A DNA stretch of 64,000 nucleotides from Leadbettera azotonutricia ZAS-9 (GTDB taxonomy: Bacteria; Spirochaetota; Spirochaetia; Treponematales; Breznakiellaceae): contig NC_015577.1 of assembly GCF_000214355.1 (NCBI RefSeq), positions 558,001 through 622,000 of the forward strand. The letters are read 5' to 3'. The notes under the pieces were generated by a model that worked only from the letters and a program-made list of their open reading frames with translations, made no database searches and was not told the origin of the DNA. Each line of letters starts with the position of its first letter. Within the stretch, counting starts at the first letter, position 1. Made by a program: the position numbers and the translations under genes. This document shows positions 1-7,853 of the stretch, one piece after another.

Positions 1-704
1 CCCTTGATGCGGGCAGAGGCGGGGTGCACTGCGTTGTCCAATGCGAGAGGTCCGTCAACAATGCAATTGGCGATGCGGCCCCTGCGGTTCATTTGAGTGA
101 GTATGGCGGCATCGGCGGTACAGGGCATACGCTCGGGGTTTACCTGCTCCAGGGCTGCAAGGACGGCGACCTTTGGGGTGGGGATGCCCAAGTCCCTGGC
201 AAGGCCCACGGCGTTTTCGATGATGCCGATTTTTTCGTTCAAGGTGGGGGCTATATTGAGGGCGCCGTCGCTTATAAAAAGCAGCTTGGGGTAGAATGCG
301 GATTCAACCACCCCAACATGGGAGATGAGCTTCCCTGTATTGAGACCCCCTTCCTTTTTCATTACCGCCTTAAGGAAGATTGCGGTTTCGACGAGGCCCT
401 TCATGGGGAGTTGAGCCTTGCCTTCACGGACAAGTCCAGCTGCCTTTGCGGCTGCGGCAGAGTGGCTGGGCTCATGCAGGATTTCGAAGCCGCTTATGTC
501 AATGTTGCTTTCCTTGGCGGTTCTCTCGATATCCCCCTTGTTTCCTATCAACACGGCATTGCCCAGGCCTTGTTTTTTCGCTGCTGCAAGGCTTGCCAGG
601 GTGGAGGCATCGGCGGCGGAGGCTGCCGCGATGAAGGGCATTTCTTTCCCTGAATCTTTAAGGGCTTTTACTGCGGCTGCGCTGATCTCGGCTATGGTTT
701 TCAT
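1..704 (-). CDS. ptb: Phosphate butyryltransferase (partial, 3' end outside window)
   Basis: Translating the minus strand from the ATG at 704-702 gives 234 open codons that run off the left edge. The protein fits the PTA_PTB fold: MKGLVETAIFLKAV, then HVGVVE, ISDGALNIAPTL, ALEQVNP, and CIVDGPLALDNAV, the pattern of phosphate butyryl/acetyltransferases of the Ptb type, usually about 300 residues. The known reaction swaps acyl-CoA plus phosphate for acyl phosphate plus CoA, so it normally pairs with a butyrate or acetate kinase, which would lie to the left. An AGGAAA ribosome site precedes the start. It is divergent from the oxidoreductase at 764, with 59 bp between the start codons for both promoters. 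Ptb is preferred over Pta because of the DGPLALDNA segment. Confidence 0.85.
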   Translation of the reverse strand, partial: MKTIAEISAAAVKALKDSGKEMPFIAAASAADASTLASLAAAKKQGLGNAVLIGNKGDIERTAKESNIDISGFEILHEPSHSAAAAKAAGLVREGKAQLPMKGLVETAIFLKAVMKKEGGLNTGKLISHVGVVESAFYPKLLFISDGALNIAPTLNEKIGIIENAVGLARDLGIPTPKVAVLAALEQVNPERMPCTADAAILTQMNRRGRIANCIVDGPLALDNAVHPASARIK

Positions 705-763
705 TATTTTCCTATTTTAACGGATATGCTATACTATTGCTATGAAGTATCGAAGGGGGACTT

Positions 764-1936
764 ATGATAGAAAGCAGCGCCAATATTGAGTTCAAGCCTC
801 GGCTGCGCTACGGCATGGTGGGCGGAGGGCAGGGCTCCTTTATCGGGGATGTGCACCGCAAGTCCATTGCCCTTGACGGCATGGCCGAAATTGCAGCGGG
901 CTGTTTCTCCCGTTCCGCAGACAACACCCTGGCAACCGGCGCGGCCCTGGGAATCAAGCGGGAAAGGCTCTATGCAACCTACGAGGAAATGGCCGAGGAA
1001 GAATCGAAGCGTGCCGACAAGATCGATTTTGTGGTGATTGTAACGCCGAACTATGCCCATTATGGGGCCGCCAAGGCTTTTTTAAGCCGGGGAATTCCTG
1101 TGGTCTGCGACAAGCCCCTCTGCATCGAAGCTTCCGAAGCCCGGGAACTGCAAGAGCTTGCCGAAAAGAACAAGCTCCTTTTTTGCGTGACCTACACCTA
1201 TTCGGGGAACCCTGCGGTAAAACACGGAAAGGCACTCATCAAAAAAGGCGAGATAGGAAAGATTCATTTTATCACCGGCGAGTATCCCCAGGAATGGCTT
1301 TTGGCTCCCTCCGAAAAACAGGGGAACAAGCAGGCAGTCTGGAGGACAGATCCCAAGCTGGCAGGTAAGTCCAACAGCGTGGGGGATCTGGGTTCCCACA
1401 TCGAGAACCTTGTGCATTACTTCACCGGCCTCAAGATAAAGTCCCTCTGCGCCCGGCTCGACAAGATAGGCCCTGGCAGGGTGCTGGACGATAACGCGAC
1501 AATCATGGTGGAATACGATAATGGTGCCAAAGGCGTTTACTGGAGCAGCCAGGTGGCGTCAGGTTATGATAATGCCCTCAAGGTGAGGATCTTCGGCGAC
1601 AAGGGTGCGGTGGAATTTAACGAAGAGGAATGCAACTACATCAAGTTTTCCCAATTCGGTAAACCCACCACGGTGCTGTCCCGTGGGCGGGATCCTTTTG
1701 ATCCCCATGCGCAGGGTTTTTCCCGCATCCCTTCGGGGCATCCTGAAGGCTACTTTGAGGCTCTGGCAAATATCTACAAGACCTTCATCACGGCCCTTGC
1801 AAAGCAGAAAGAAGGGAAGCCATTGACCGAAGATGATTTGGACTTCCCCACGGTAGAGGATGGGTTGAACGGTGTTGTTTTTATCGGCAAGTGTGTCGAA
1901 AGCTCTGACAAGGGCGCTGTTTGGGTTAATTTATAG
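764..1936 (+). CDS. Gfo/Idh/MocA family oxidoreductase
   Basis: A 390-residue cytoplasmic NAD(P)-dependent sugar or polyol dehydrogenase. The N-terminal Rossmann fold is visible (GMVGGGQGSFIG near residues 18-29), followed by CDKPLCIE near 111-118, the family's EKP motif with D for E, and the C-terminal alpha/beta substrate domain with GDLGSHIENLVHYF carrying the usual catalytic His region. The start ATG follows GGGGGA. The next gene, a TIM-barrel isomerase/epimerase, begins 8 bp downstream of the stop, and the AGGAGG for that gene touches this stop codon, so they are one operon. The pairing suggests oxidation and isomerisation of a cyclitol or rare sugar (inference); the substrate cannot be read from sequence. 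Confidence 0.88.
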   Translation: MIESSANIEFKPRLRYGMVGGGQGSFIGDVHRKSIALDGMAEIAAGCFSRSADNTLATGAALGIKRERLYATYEEMAEEESKRADKIDFVVIVTPNYAHYGAAKAFLSRGIPVVCDKPLCIEASEARELQELAEKNKLLFCVTYTYSGNPAVKHGKALIKKGEIGKIHFITGEYPQEWLLAPSEKQGNKQAVWRTDPKLAGKSNSVGDLGSHIENLVHYFTGLKIKSLCARLDKIGPGRVLDDNATIMVEYDNGAKGVYWSSQVASGYDNALKVRIFGDKGAVEFNEEECNYIKFSQFGKPTTVLSRGRDPFDPHAQGFSRIPSGHPEGYFEALANIYKTFITALAKQKEGKPLTEDDLDFPTVEDGLNGVVFIGKCVESSDKGAVWVNL

Positions 1937-1944
1937 GAGGAACT

Positions 1945-2937
1945 ATGAGCAGACCAGTTACTTTATTTACCGGACAATGGGCGGACCTGCCCTTTGAAAC
2001 TTTGTGCGCCAAAGCAAAAACCTTTGGCTACGACGGCCTCGAAATTGCCTGCTGGGGGGATCACATGGACCCCGCCAAAGGCGCTTCGGACCCTTCGTAC
2101 ATCGAAAACCGCAAGGCTATTCTTGCCAAAAACGGCCTCAAGTGTTGGGCAATTTCGGGGCACCTTCCCGGACAGTGCGTGGGCGACCTCTGGGACCCGC
2201 GGCTTGACGGATTCGCCCCTTCAAAATTTTCCGGCAACCCCGAGAAGATACGCGAGTGGGCCATTGCGGAGATGAAGCTCATTGCTAATACCGCAAAGAA
2301 TCTGGGCGTCAAAGTGGTTACGGGCTTTATGGGAAGCCCTATATGGAAGTATTGGTACTCCTTCCCCCAGACCTCCGAGGACATGGTGGATAAAGGTTTC
2401 AAAGAAATTGTAAAACTGTGGACTCCCATTTTTGACGAGTACGATAAGTGCGGAATTAAATTCGCACTGGAAGTGCACCCCACGGAAATCGCCTTTGATT
2501 ATTATTCCGCCGAGCGGCTTCTCAAGGAATTCGATTATCGCCCCACCTTGGGCTTCAACTTCGATCCTTCCCACCTTATCTGGCAGGGCGTGAGCCCCCA
2601 CCTGTTCCTCAGGGATTTTAAGGACAGGATCTACCATGTGCACATGAAGGACGCGGCAGTAACCCTGGACGGCAAGGCCGGCATACTCGGTTCCCACATC
2701 ACCTTCGGCGATACCCGCAGGGGCTGGAACTTCCGTTCCCTGGGACACGGGGACGTGGATTTCGAGAACATCATCCGCGAACTCAACGCCATGGATTATC
2801 AGGGCCCCCTCTCGGTGGAATGGGAAGATTCGGGCATGGAGCGGGAATTCGGCGCAACCGAAGCCTGCGCTTTTGTGCGCAAGACCGACTTTGCCCCCTC
2901 CAACGTGGCCTTTGACGATGCGCTGAAAAAGGACTAG
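1945..2937 (+). CDS. Sugar phosphate isomerase/epimerase (xylose isomerase-like TIM barrel)
   Basis: A 330-residue member of the AP endonuclease 2 / xylose isomerase-like TIM-barrel family. Metal-ligand strands are visible: FALEVHPTEIAFDYY (Glu), GFNFDPSHLIWQG (Asp, His), YHVHMKDA (His) and LSVEWEDSG near the C-terminus (Glu). There is no signal peptide, so it acts in the cytoplasm. It starts with an ATG 4 nt after AGGAGG and follows the Gfo/Idh/MocA gene in the same operon. Such pairs commonly handle inositol-like or keto-sugar substrates (family knowledge); the specific reaction is not determined. Confidence 0.86.
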   Translation: MSRPVTLFTGQWADLPFETLCAKAKTFGYDGLEIACWGDHMDPAKGASDPSYIENRKAILAKNGLKCWAISGHLPGQCVGDLWDPRLDGFAPSKFSGNPEKIREWAIAEMKLIANTAKNLGVKVVTGFMGSPIWKYWYSFPQTSEDMVDKGFKEIVKLWTPIFDEYDKCGIKFALEVHPTEIAFDYYSAERLLKEFDYRPTLGFNFDPSHLIWQGVSPHLFLRDFKDRIYHVHMKDAAVTLDGKAGILGSHITFGDTRRGWNFRSLGHGDVDFENIIRELNAMDYQGPLSVEWEDSGMEREFGATEACAFVRKTDFAPSNVAFDDALKKD

Positions 2938-2983
2938 CTTTCTGGGCTTTTTATCCAAAGCAAGGGTTACAAAATCCGGCATT

Positions 2984-3997
2984 TTGGAACCCCCTCGATT
3001 CTTTCCCGTAATAGCTGTTTTTGCCCTGGCCCTGTTTTGGTCAGCTCCCCTCTTTGCAAAGGGGGAGGCCGAAGCGGAGCCTATACGGGCAAAGTTCGGC
3101 GTGCTTCTTCCGTCACAAGATCGGCCCTGGCATACCGCCCTGTATCAGGAGGCTGTGCAGGCTACGGCCCTTGCGGCCATGGAATCCCTGGGCAATTTTG
3201 AATTCCGTATTCTCACTGCTTCTGCTCCCGAAGAGCAGCTTGCCCAAATCACCGGCCTTGAGGAATGGGGCATGGGCTGGCTTTTGATATTGCCCCTGGA
3301 TTTTAGCACTATTACACTTAAATTAAAAGAACTTCACAGTAAAAGTGTGAGAATCGTGGTCATAGATCAGAGTCTGGGAAATGCAGGTTTTGGGTATGCC
3401 GATATTTCCGGCGATTATGCGGCCATGGGCTCAATAAGCGGTCAATGGCTTGCCAAAAAGATGAAGGCGGCTTTTATGACCAATTACCTCTGCCTGGGCG
3501 GCAGGTCAAGCCTCTCAGAGACCGAGCTGATGGATACCTTTTTCGGGGAAATGTCGAAAGAACCTTCGCTTGTGAATGTGCTGGGTGAGGGGCAATACAA
3601 ATCAATCGCCCTGAATGCCGAATCGGCATACAAGGAGACCGCCGCTCTGTTGCGGCGTTTTCCCAAGATTGACGCTCTGTTCTGCCAGGATGACGATATC
3701 CTCACCGGTGTTTTGAAAGCGGTAAAAGAATCGGGCCGCAAGGACATACGGTTGCTTCTGGGAGGCGGGGGATCAAGAGAAACCTTGAGGCTTATACGTG
3801 ATAATGACCCTCTGGTGAAGGCAACGACCCTCTATTCGCCGAAAATTGCCGCCGAGGCCATAGGCTTTGCGGTCTCCTCTGCACGGAACCCCGAGGGCGA
3901 TGGGTTCCATGAGGGTACTGAGCAGCTTAAAGTGAGGATCCCCACGGTGTTGATAGACAAGTCTAATGTGGGACGGTATTTTAACGGGGCTTTTTAG
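2984..3997 (+). CDS. Periplasmic sugar-binding protein (RbsB/LacI-type fold)
   Basis: A 337-residue exported solute-binding protein. The signal sequence is FFPVIAVFALALFWSAPLFA with cleavage after AKG or just before; the mature part has the type-1 periplasmic binding fold (FGVLLPSQDRPWHTALYQ, IVVIDQSLG, ALFCQDDDILTGVLKAVKESG, LLLGGGGSRET). The only start giving the whole signal peptide is the TTG at 2984, because no ATG or GTG precedes it in frame after the previous stop; the ribosome site is poor. It lies 46 bp after the isomerase gene and probably feeds the same catabolic unit, but no ABC permease or ATPase gene accompanies it, so it may serve a transporter elsewhere or act as a chemosensory receptor (inference). 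Confidence 0.78.
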   Translation: MEPPRFFPVIAVFALALFWSAPLFAKGEAEAEPIRAKFGVLLPSQDRPWHTALYQEAVQATALAAMESLGNFEFRILTASAPEEQLAQITGLEEWGMGWLLILPLDFSTITLKLKELHSKSVRIVVIDQSLGNAGFGYADISGDYAAMGSISGQWLAKKMKAAFMTNYLCLGGRSSLSETELMDTFFGEMSKEPSLVNVLGEGQYKSIALNAESAYKETAALLRRFPKIDALFCQDDDILTGVLKAVKESGRKDIRLLLGGGGSRETLRLIRDNDPLVKATTLYSPKIAAEAIGFAVSSARNPEGDGFHEGTEQLKVRIPTVLIDKSNVGRYFNGAF

Positions 3998-4063
3998 TTT
4001 TTACAAATTTTAAATTTTCTTTCATTTTCCTGTTGCCTAAGACAAGCAAATTTGTTATCTTCT

Positions 4064-4087
4064 ATGTTAACGAACGGTCGGTAACAT
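4064..4087. promoter_or_regulatory. TetR-type palindromic operator abutting the tetR start codon
   Basis: A 24-bp interrupted palindrome (ATGTTA.CGA.CG.TCG.TAACAT) ends 2 bp before the ATG at 4090. Its core, AACGAACGGTCGGT, has the spacing of operators bound by TetR repressors of efflux pumps. Binding here would block transcription or early elongation of the regulator and the pump genes behind it, so autoregulation is the simple reading. Confidence 0.75.
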
Positions 4088-4089
4088 AG

Positions 4090-5331
4090 ATGACAAACGA
4101 AGATATAACCAGGACCGCCTTCAAGGTATGGGGGCGGGAACTGTACAAAACAACTAGCCTCACCAGCATAGCCAGGGAACTGGGGGTAAGCAAGCCCGCC
4201 CTGTACCGGCATTTTAAGGACAAGCAGGCCCTGCTGGACGCCATGTACTCAAGCTTTTTCGATGAGTATGCGGCCTTTATCAAGGGGAGCTATGAAAAAG
4301 CTCTAATGACCAAGGATAAAGGGGAGCGCTTTTATATCATGATGAGGGCCATAACCGAGTATTATATACGGAACAAGGATGCCTTCCTCTTTTCCCTGCT
4401 CCAGGTTTACAGCAGCCTGGAAATGCGGGCCATGGCTGAAAGGCTCGCTGCCAATGGTATTAATTTGGTGAAGCTGGCCAGGGAGGCCGATGATTCCGGC
4501 ATGTATCCGTCCAGGTCCCAGTTCATTTTTGTAACCGGTATCTTCTGGGTAGCCCATTTTCACCGCAATATCCACAAAGGGGAAGGGGCGCCTGAGGAAA
4601 AACTGGTGGCCGGTACGCTTGCGGATATGGAAAAGCGTATTCGGCACGGCCTGGGACTCAAGGTGCAAAAAATAGCCGCTTTGGACTTTAATATGCTGGA
4701 GGCTGCTGCTGCGGGTAGTTATGAGAAAGAAACCGAGGATAACAAGCTCCTTCAGGCTGTAGCAGGGGCAGTGGCCCAGGCAGGGCCCTGGAATGCCTCT
4801 ATGGAGATGGTGGCAAAGCGTTCGGGCCTGTCCAAAAGCGGCCTTTATGCCCACTTTAAAAGCCGTCAGGATATGCTGGGCCGTCTTTTTCTCACTGAAT
4901 TTGACCGTATTATAGATTATGCGGGGGCCAAGGTGAATACTTCCAGGGTTCCTGAGGCGCAGCTGTACCTGGCTATTTTTTCCATTGTGGATTATCTCAG
5001 ATCCAAGCCTGAGATTCTTATTGCCCTGGATTGGTTCAAAACAAGAAGGCTGGAACTTGGGGCGGAGGTTCCTGCCCGGATTTACGACCCCATTACGAAT
5101 ATCAAACTTGATGTTTTTGCCAAGGCTGGGGATGACAGTACTCACGAAGCCCAGTGGATACTCTTTATGATCGTGAATATGCTGGTACGCTGGATTCCGG
5201 GAAACAAGGGCGATACAGCCTGGCCAGAGGAGAAGAAAAATGAAAGGTTCAAGGAAATCAGGAATATTTCGAATGAAAGCGCCAGGATTCTATATAAATT
5301 TATAGTCCTGGGGCTGGAGGGTTTATCCTGA
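4090..5331 (+). CDS. Tandem TetR-family regulator (two TetR repressor units fused)
   Basis: This 413-residue protein is about twice the usual TetR length. The first helix-turn-helix is at residues 22-50 (TSLTSIARELGVSKPALYRHF followed by KDKQALLDAM). A second full DNA-binding segment begins near residue 238 (MEMVAKRSGLSKSGLYAHF, KSRQDMLGRLF). Each is followed by a helical stretch of the ligand/dimer type. A single chain could therefore act as a pseudo-dimer on the palindrome at 4064-4087, which overlaps its translation start; there is no clear Shine-Dalgarno before this ATG. The stop overlaps the next small ORF (TGATG), followed by tolC, adaptor and RND genes, so it most likely controls this efflux operon. 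Confidence 0.85.
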   Translation: MTNEDITRTAFKVWGRELYKTTSLTSIARELGVSKPALYRHFKDKQALLDAMYSSFFDEYAAFIKGSYEKALMTKDKGERFYIMMRAITEYYIRNKDAFLFSLLQVYSSLEMRAMAERLAANGINLVKLAREADDSGMYPSRSQFIFVTGIFWVAHFHRNIHKGEGAPEEKLVAGTLADMEKRIRHGLGLKVQKIAALDFNMLEAAAAGSYEKETEDNKLLQAVAGAVAQAGPWNASMEMVAKRSGLSKSGLYAHFKSRQDMLGRLFLTEFDRIIDYAGAKVNTSRVPEAQLYLAIFSIVDYLRSKPEILIALDWFKTRRLELGAEVPARIYDPITNIKLDVFAKAGDDSTHEAQWILFMIVNMLVRWIPGNKGDTAWPEEKKNERFKEIRNISNESARILYKFIVLGLEGLS

Positions 5332-5483
5332 TGAGCAAAATGCGCTATATTACAGGTAATTGCATCAAACGGCATAAAGCCGTAAAAAGCCGCGCGTATT
5401 GCGGGCTTATCCATTGTGTCTGCGGGCTTGGGGTTTCGGCGGGAGCCGCGTTTCCCCAAGGCCGCTATAGGAGTTGCGTATGA
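5331..5483 (+). CDS. Small 50-codon ORF coupling tetR to tolC
   Basis: The ATG at 5331 shares its A with the tetR stop (TGATG), and the ORF stop at 5481-5483 overlaps the tolC start (ATGA). GGAGGG lies about 9 nt upstream. The 50-residue product is basic and Cys-rich at its centre (CGLIHCVCGLGV) with no signal peptide or domain I recognise. Double overlap plus a ribosome site suggests it is translated, either as a functional microprotein or only to couple translation of the regulator to the pump. A small hairpin (5369-5383) lies within it. It could also be accidental, since the region is only 148 bp long. Confidence 0.45.
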   Translation: MSKMRYITGNCIKRHKAVKSRAYCGLIHCVCGLGVSAGAAFPQGRYRSCV

Positions 5484-6862
5484 TCCGATTTCGTCCCCTT
5501 ATCCTGGCTTTGCTGCTGGTTTGCGGTGCTGTTGCCGCCCACAGCCAGGATATAGTCCGCCTGACCCCTGATGACGCGGTGGATCTGGCGATTAAAAACA
5601 ACCTTAGTTTGGAGTCCGCCCGGGTAACCCTGGATACAAAGAAGCGCAAGTCCGATCTGGTGTGGAACCAGTTTCTTCCTTCGATAGATGCCAGAGGCAC
5701 TCTTGCGCGGGATAACTGGGCGTCCACCAGTCAAAGTCTGGATTATACGGCCCTTCCAAGTATCGTCATGACTTCCACCACCCTGCCCCAATGGCATGTG
5801 AATGCCAACATTTCGGCTGCTATAACTTTTAGCTTTGCTTTGGTAGAAGGGATAAAGAGCATCAAGCTGGACTATCAGACAGGGCTTGTTACCCTCGAAA
5901 AGGCCAGGCTCCAGACCGAGCGGGATGTGCGCAAAAGTTATAACCAGATACTTCTGCTCCATGAAACCGTTGCCCTTCAGCAGAAAAGCCTTGCCACTGC
6001 GGAGCGCCGTTACAATATGGCGGAAGCCAATTACAAGGCCGGCCTCGTGCCAAGGCTGAGTGCTCTCCAGGCTCAGGTAGCTTTGGAAAACATGAAACCT
6101 TCCATAAATGAGCTTGAGAATAATCTCAAGGCCCTGGAAGCCAGTTTTGCCATGAGCCTTGGGCTGCCCTACGAAACCCAGTTTGAGCTTGCGCCGATGA
6201 CAGGGGGCGATTTTTATATCCCCCTGGACGTGGCGGAGCTTATCTCAAAAGCTGCATCAGGCAAGCCCGATATTCTTGAACTGCAGAAAAGCATTCAGGC
6301 CCTCCGGAGCGGGAGAAAGGCCCTGGCCCTGCAGCTTTACACTCCTTACCTCGCTTTTGCGTGGAACATATCTTCCATGTATAGTCCCATGCTGGATCCT
6401 TTTAAGGATAAATTATTTACTACTGATAACTGGAACAAGGGCGGTACTTTTTCTGTCACTCTTGGAATGAGCCTTAATAGTCTTTTGCCTTTTACCAAGG
6501 AAGGCCAGAGCCTGAAGGACATGGACAACAATGTCCGCAGCCTTAACATAGGACTTGCCCAGGCCATACGGGGAACAGAACTTGAGATTTACAATAAAGT
6601 TAATTCTCTTGAAAAAACCAGAACCACTGCAGAAGCCCAGAAGCTGACTGTTGATATGGCGCAGCAATCCTACCAGTTAACCGAGGAAGCTTACCGAGCG
6701 GGGCTTCAGGATTTTCTTGAGGTGCAGAACGCAGCCCTGTCTTTGAATCAAGCCGAGCTGCAGCTTCTGACCCAACAGTTTAACTACTTGAGCGATCTCA
6801 TCGATCTTGAATATGCCACAGGGGTTCCCTTTGGAACCTTGAGCTCCAAAAACGGAAACTAA
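5480..6862 (+). CDS. Outer-membrane efflux channel, TolC family
   Basis: A 460-residue TolC-like protein. The ATG at 5480 is chosen over the TTG at 5474 because AGGAG sits 6 nt upstream of it. The signal peptide is MIRFRPLILALLLVCGAVAA, then the OEP repeats: DAVDLAIKNNLSLESARVTL at the start of the first and NMAEANYKAGLVPRLSALQAQ, with the second ending in LTEEAYRAGLQDFLEVQNAALSLNQAEL, the canonical coiled-coil hairpins. It forms the outer-membrane exit duct for the adaptor and RND pump encoded immediately downstream (13 and 9 bp spacings). Confidence 0.92.
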   Translation: MIRFRPLILALLLVCGAVAAHSQDIVRLTPDDAVDLAIKNNLSLESARVTLDTKKRKSDLVWNQFLPSIDARGTLARDNWASTSQSLDYTALPSIVMTSTTLPQWHVNANISAAITFSFALVEGIKSIKLDYQTGLVTLEKARLQTERDVRKSYNQILLLHETVALQQKSLATAERRYNMAEANYKAGLVPRLSALQAQVALENMKPSINELENNLKALEASFAMSLGLPYETQFELAPMTGGDFYIPLDVAELISKAASGKPDILELQKSIQALRSGRKALALQLYTPYLAFAWNISSMYSPMLDPFKDKLFTTDNWNKGGTFSVTLGMSLNSLLPFTKEGQSLKDMDNNVRSLNIGLAQAIRGTELEIYNKVNSLEKTRTTAEAQKLTVDMAQQSYQLTEEAYRAGLQDFLEVQNAALSLNQAELQLLTQQFNYLSDLIDLEYATGVPFGTLSSKNGN

Positions 6863-6875
6863 GAGAGGTAAGTAT

Positions 6876-7844
6876 ATGAAAATCAAGGCTTTGCAAAATA
6901 CTGCTTTTTTCGCAGTAATGATGATAACAGTTTTTAGCTTCTCGGGCTGCCAGCGCATTAAAGATACGTACGGCAAGTTGACGGATAAAGCAGCTCCGGG
7001 CGGTCCGGGCCAGGATGCCCCGGTTTTTGCGGTGAACACCATGGATGCGGTGCAGGGACAGATAAGTGATTATCTGGCGCTTTCAGGCGATCTTGTTGCT
7101 GCTTCCACTGTTGACGCGTATTCGGAAGCAGCAGGAAAAGTGAGCAGAATCATGGTATCCATTGGAAGTTATGTAAACAAAGACGCTCCCATTGCGGAAG
7201 TTGATCCCTCGCGGCCCGGCATGCAGTACGAAGTCAACGTAGTTAAAGCTCCAGTATCGGGAACCATTGTCGCTCTTCCTGCCCAGCTGGGCATGACGGT
7301 GAGTCAGGCAGTTCCCCTGGCCCGCATTGCCAGCGGGGTGGGCCTTGAGATACGTCTCTATGTGGCTGAACGTTTTATTTCCAGGGTCAGTCTGCGCCAA
7401 AGTTGTGAGATAAGCCTCGACGCATACCCTGGCGAAGTATTTCACGGGAGGATCACTGAAATAAGCCCTGTAGTGGATCCTTCGTCCCGTACCATGGAAG
7501 TTCGCATTGGGGTTGATTCAGCTTCAAAGTTAAAGGCAGGTATGTTCGCCAAGGTGAGGATCATCACGGAGCATAAGAACAACATCGTAAAGATACCTTC
7601 ATCGGCCCTTATCCAGCGTTTTGGTGAGGATTATGTATTTGTTGCAGAGACTGATCCCGATAACGCTGAAGGTTTTGTTGCGGTAAAAAAGATAGTGGCC
7701 CCCGGTATACTTATAGACGGGGTGCTGGAAATTCAACAGGGGCTTAAACCTAACGATGCGGTTATAGTCCGGGGCCAGAGCCTGCTTAACGATGGAGCCA
7801 AAGTCAATGTGGTTGACCGGATCGCTCCCCTGAGCGCGAATTAA
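6876..7844 (+). CDS. RND efflux periplasmic adaptor (membrane fusion) lipoprotein
   Basis: A 322-residue HlyD/AcrA-like adaptor. The N-terminus is a lipoprotein signal (FFAVMMITVFSFSGC, lipidated Cys at residue 26). The half-lipoyl parts are ASTVDAYSEAAGKVSRIMVSIGSYV and VKAPVSGTIVALPAQLGMTV, joined by a very short linker rather than a long coiled-coil, followed by beta-barrel (EVFHGRITEISPVVDPSSRT) and membrane-proximal domains (VKIPSSALIQRFGEDYVFVAE). The short hairpin is typical of compact adaptors. It bridges the TolC-like and RND proteins on either side. AGAGAGG precedes the start. Confidence 0.9.
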   Translation: MKIKALQNTAFFAVMMITVFSFSGCQRIKDTYGKLTDKAAPGGPGQDAPVFAVNTMDAVQGQISDYLALSGDLVAASTVDAYSEAAGKVSRIMVSIGSYVNKDAPIAEVDPSRPGMQYEVNVVKAPVSGTIVALPAQLGMTVSQAVPLARIASGVGLEIRLYVAERFISRVSLRQSCEISLDAYPGEVFHGRITEISPVVDPSSRTMEVRIGVDSASKLKAGMFAKVRIITEHKNNIVKIPSSALIQRFGEDYVFVAETDPDNAEGFVAVKKIVAPGILIDGVLEIQQGLKPNDAVIVRGQSLLNDGAKVNVVDRIAPLSAN

Positions 7845-7853
7845 GGAGCGAGT

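Noticed and set aside
24-720. Plus-strand frames at the left edge
   Set aside because: They lie opposite the phosphate butyryltransferase reading frame, which shows clear family motifs.
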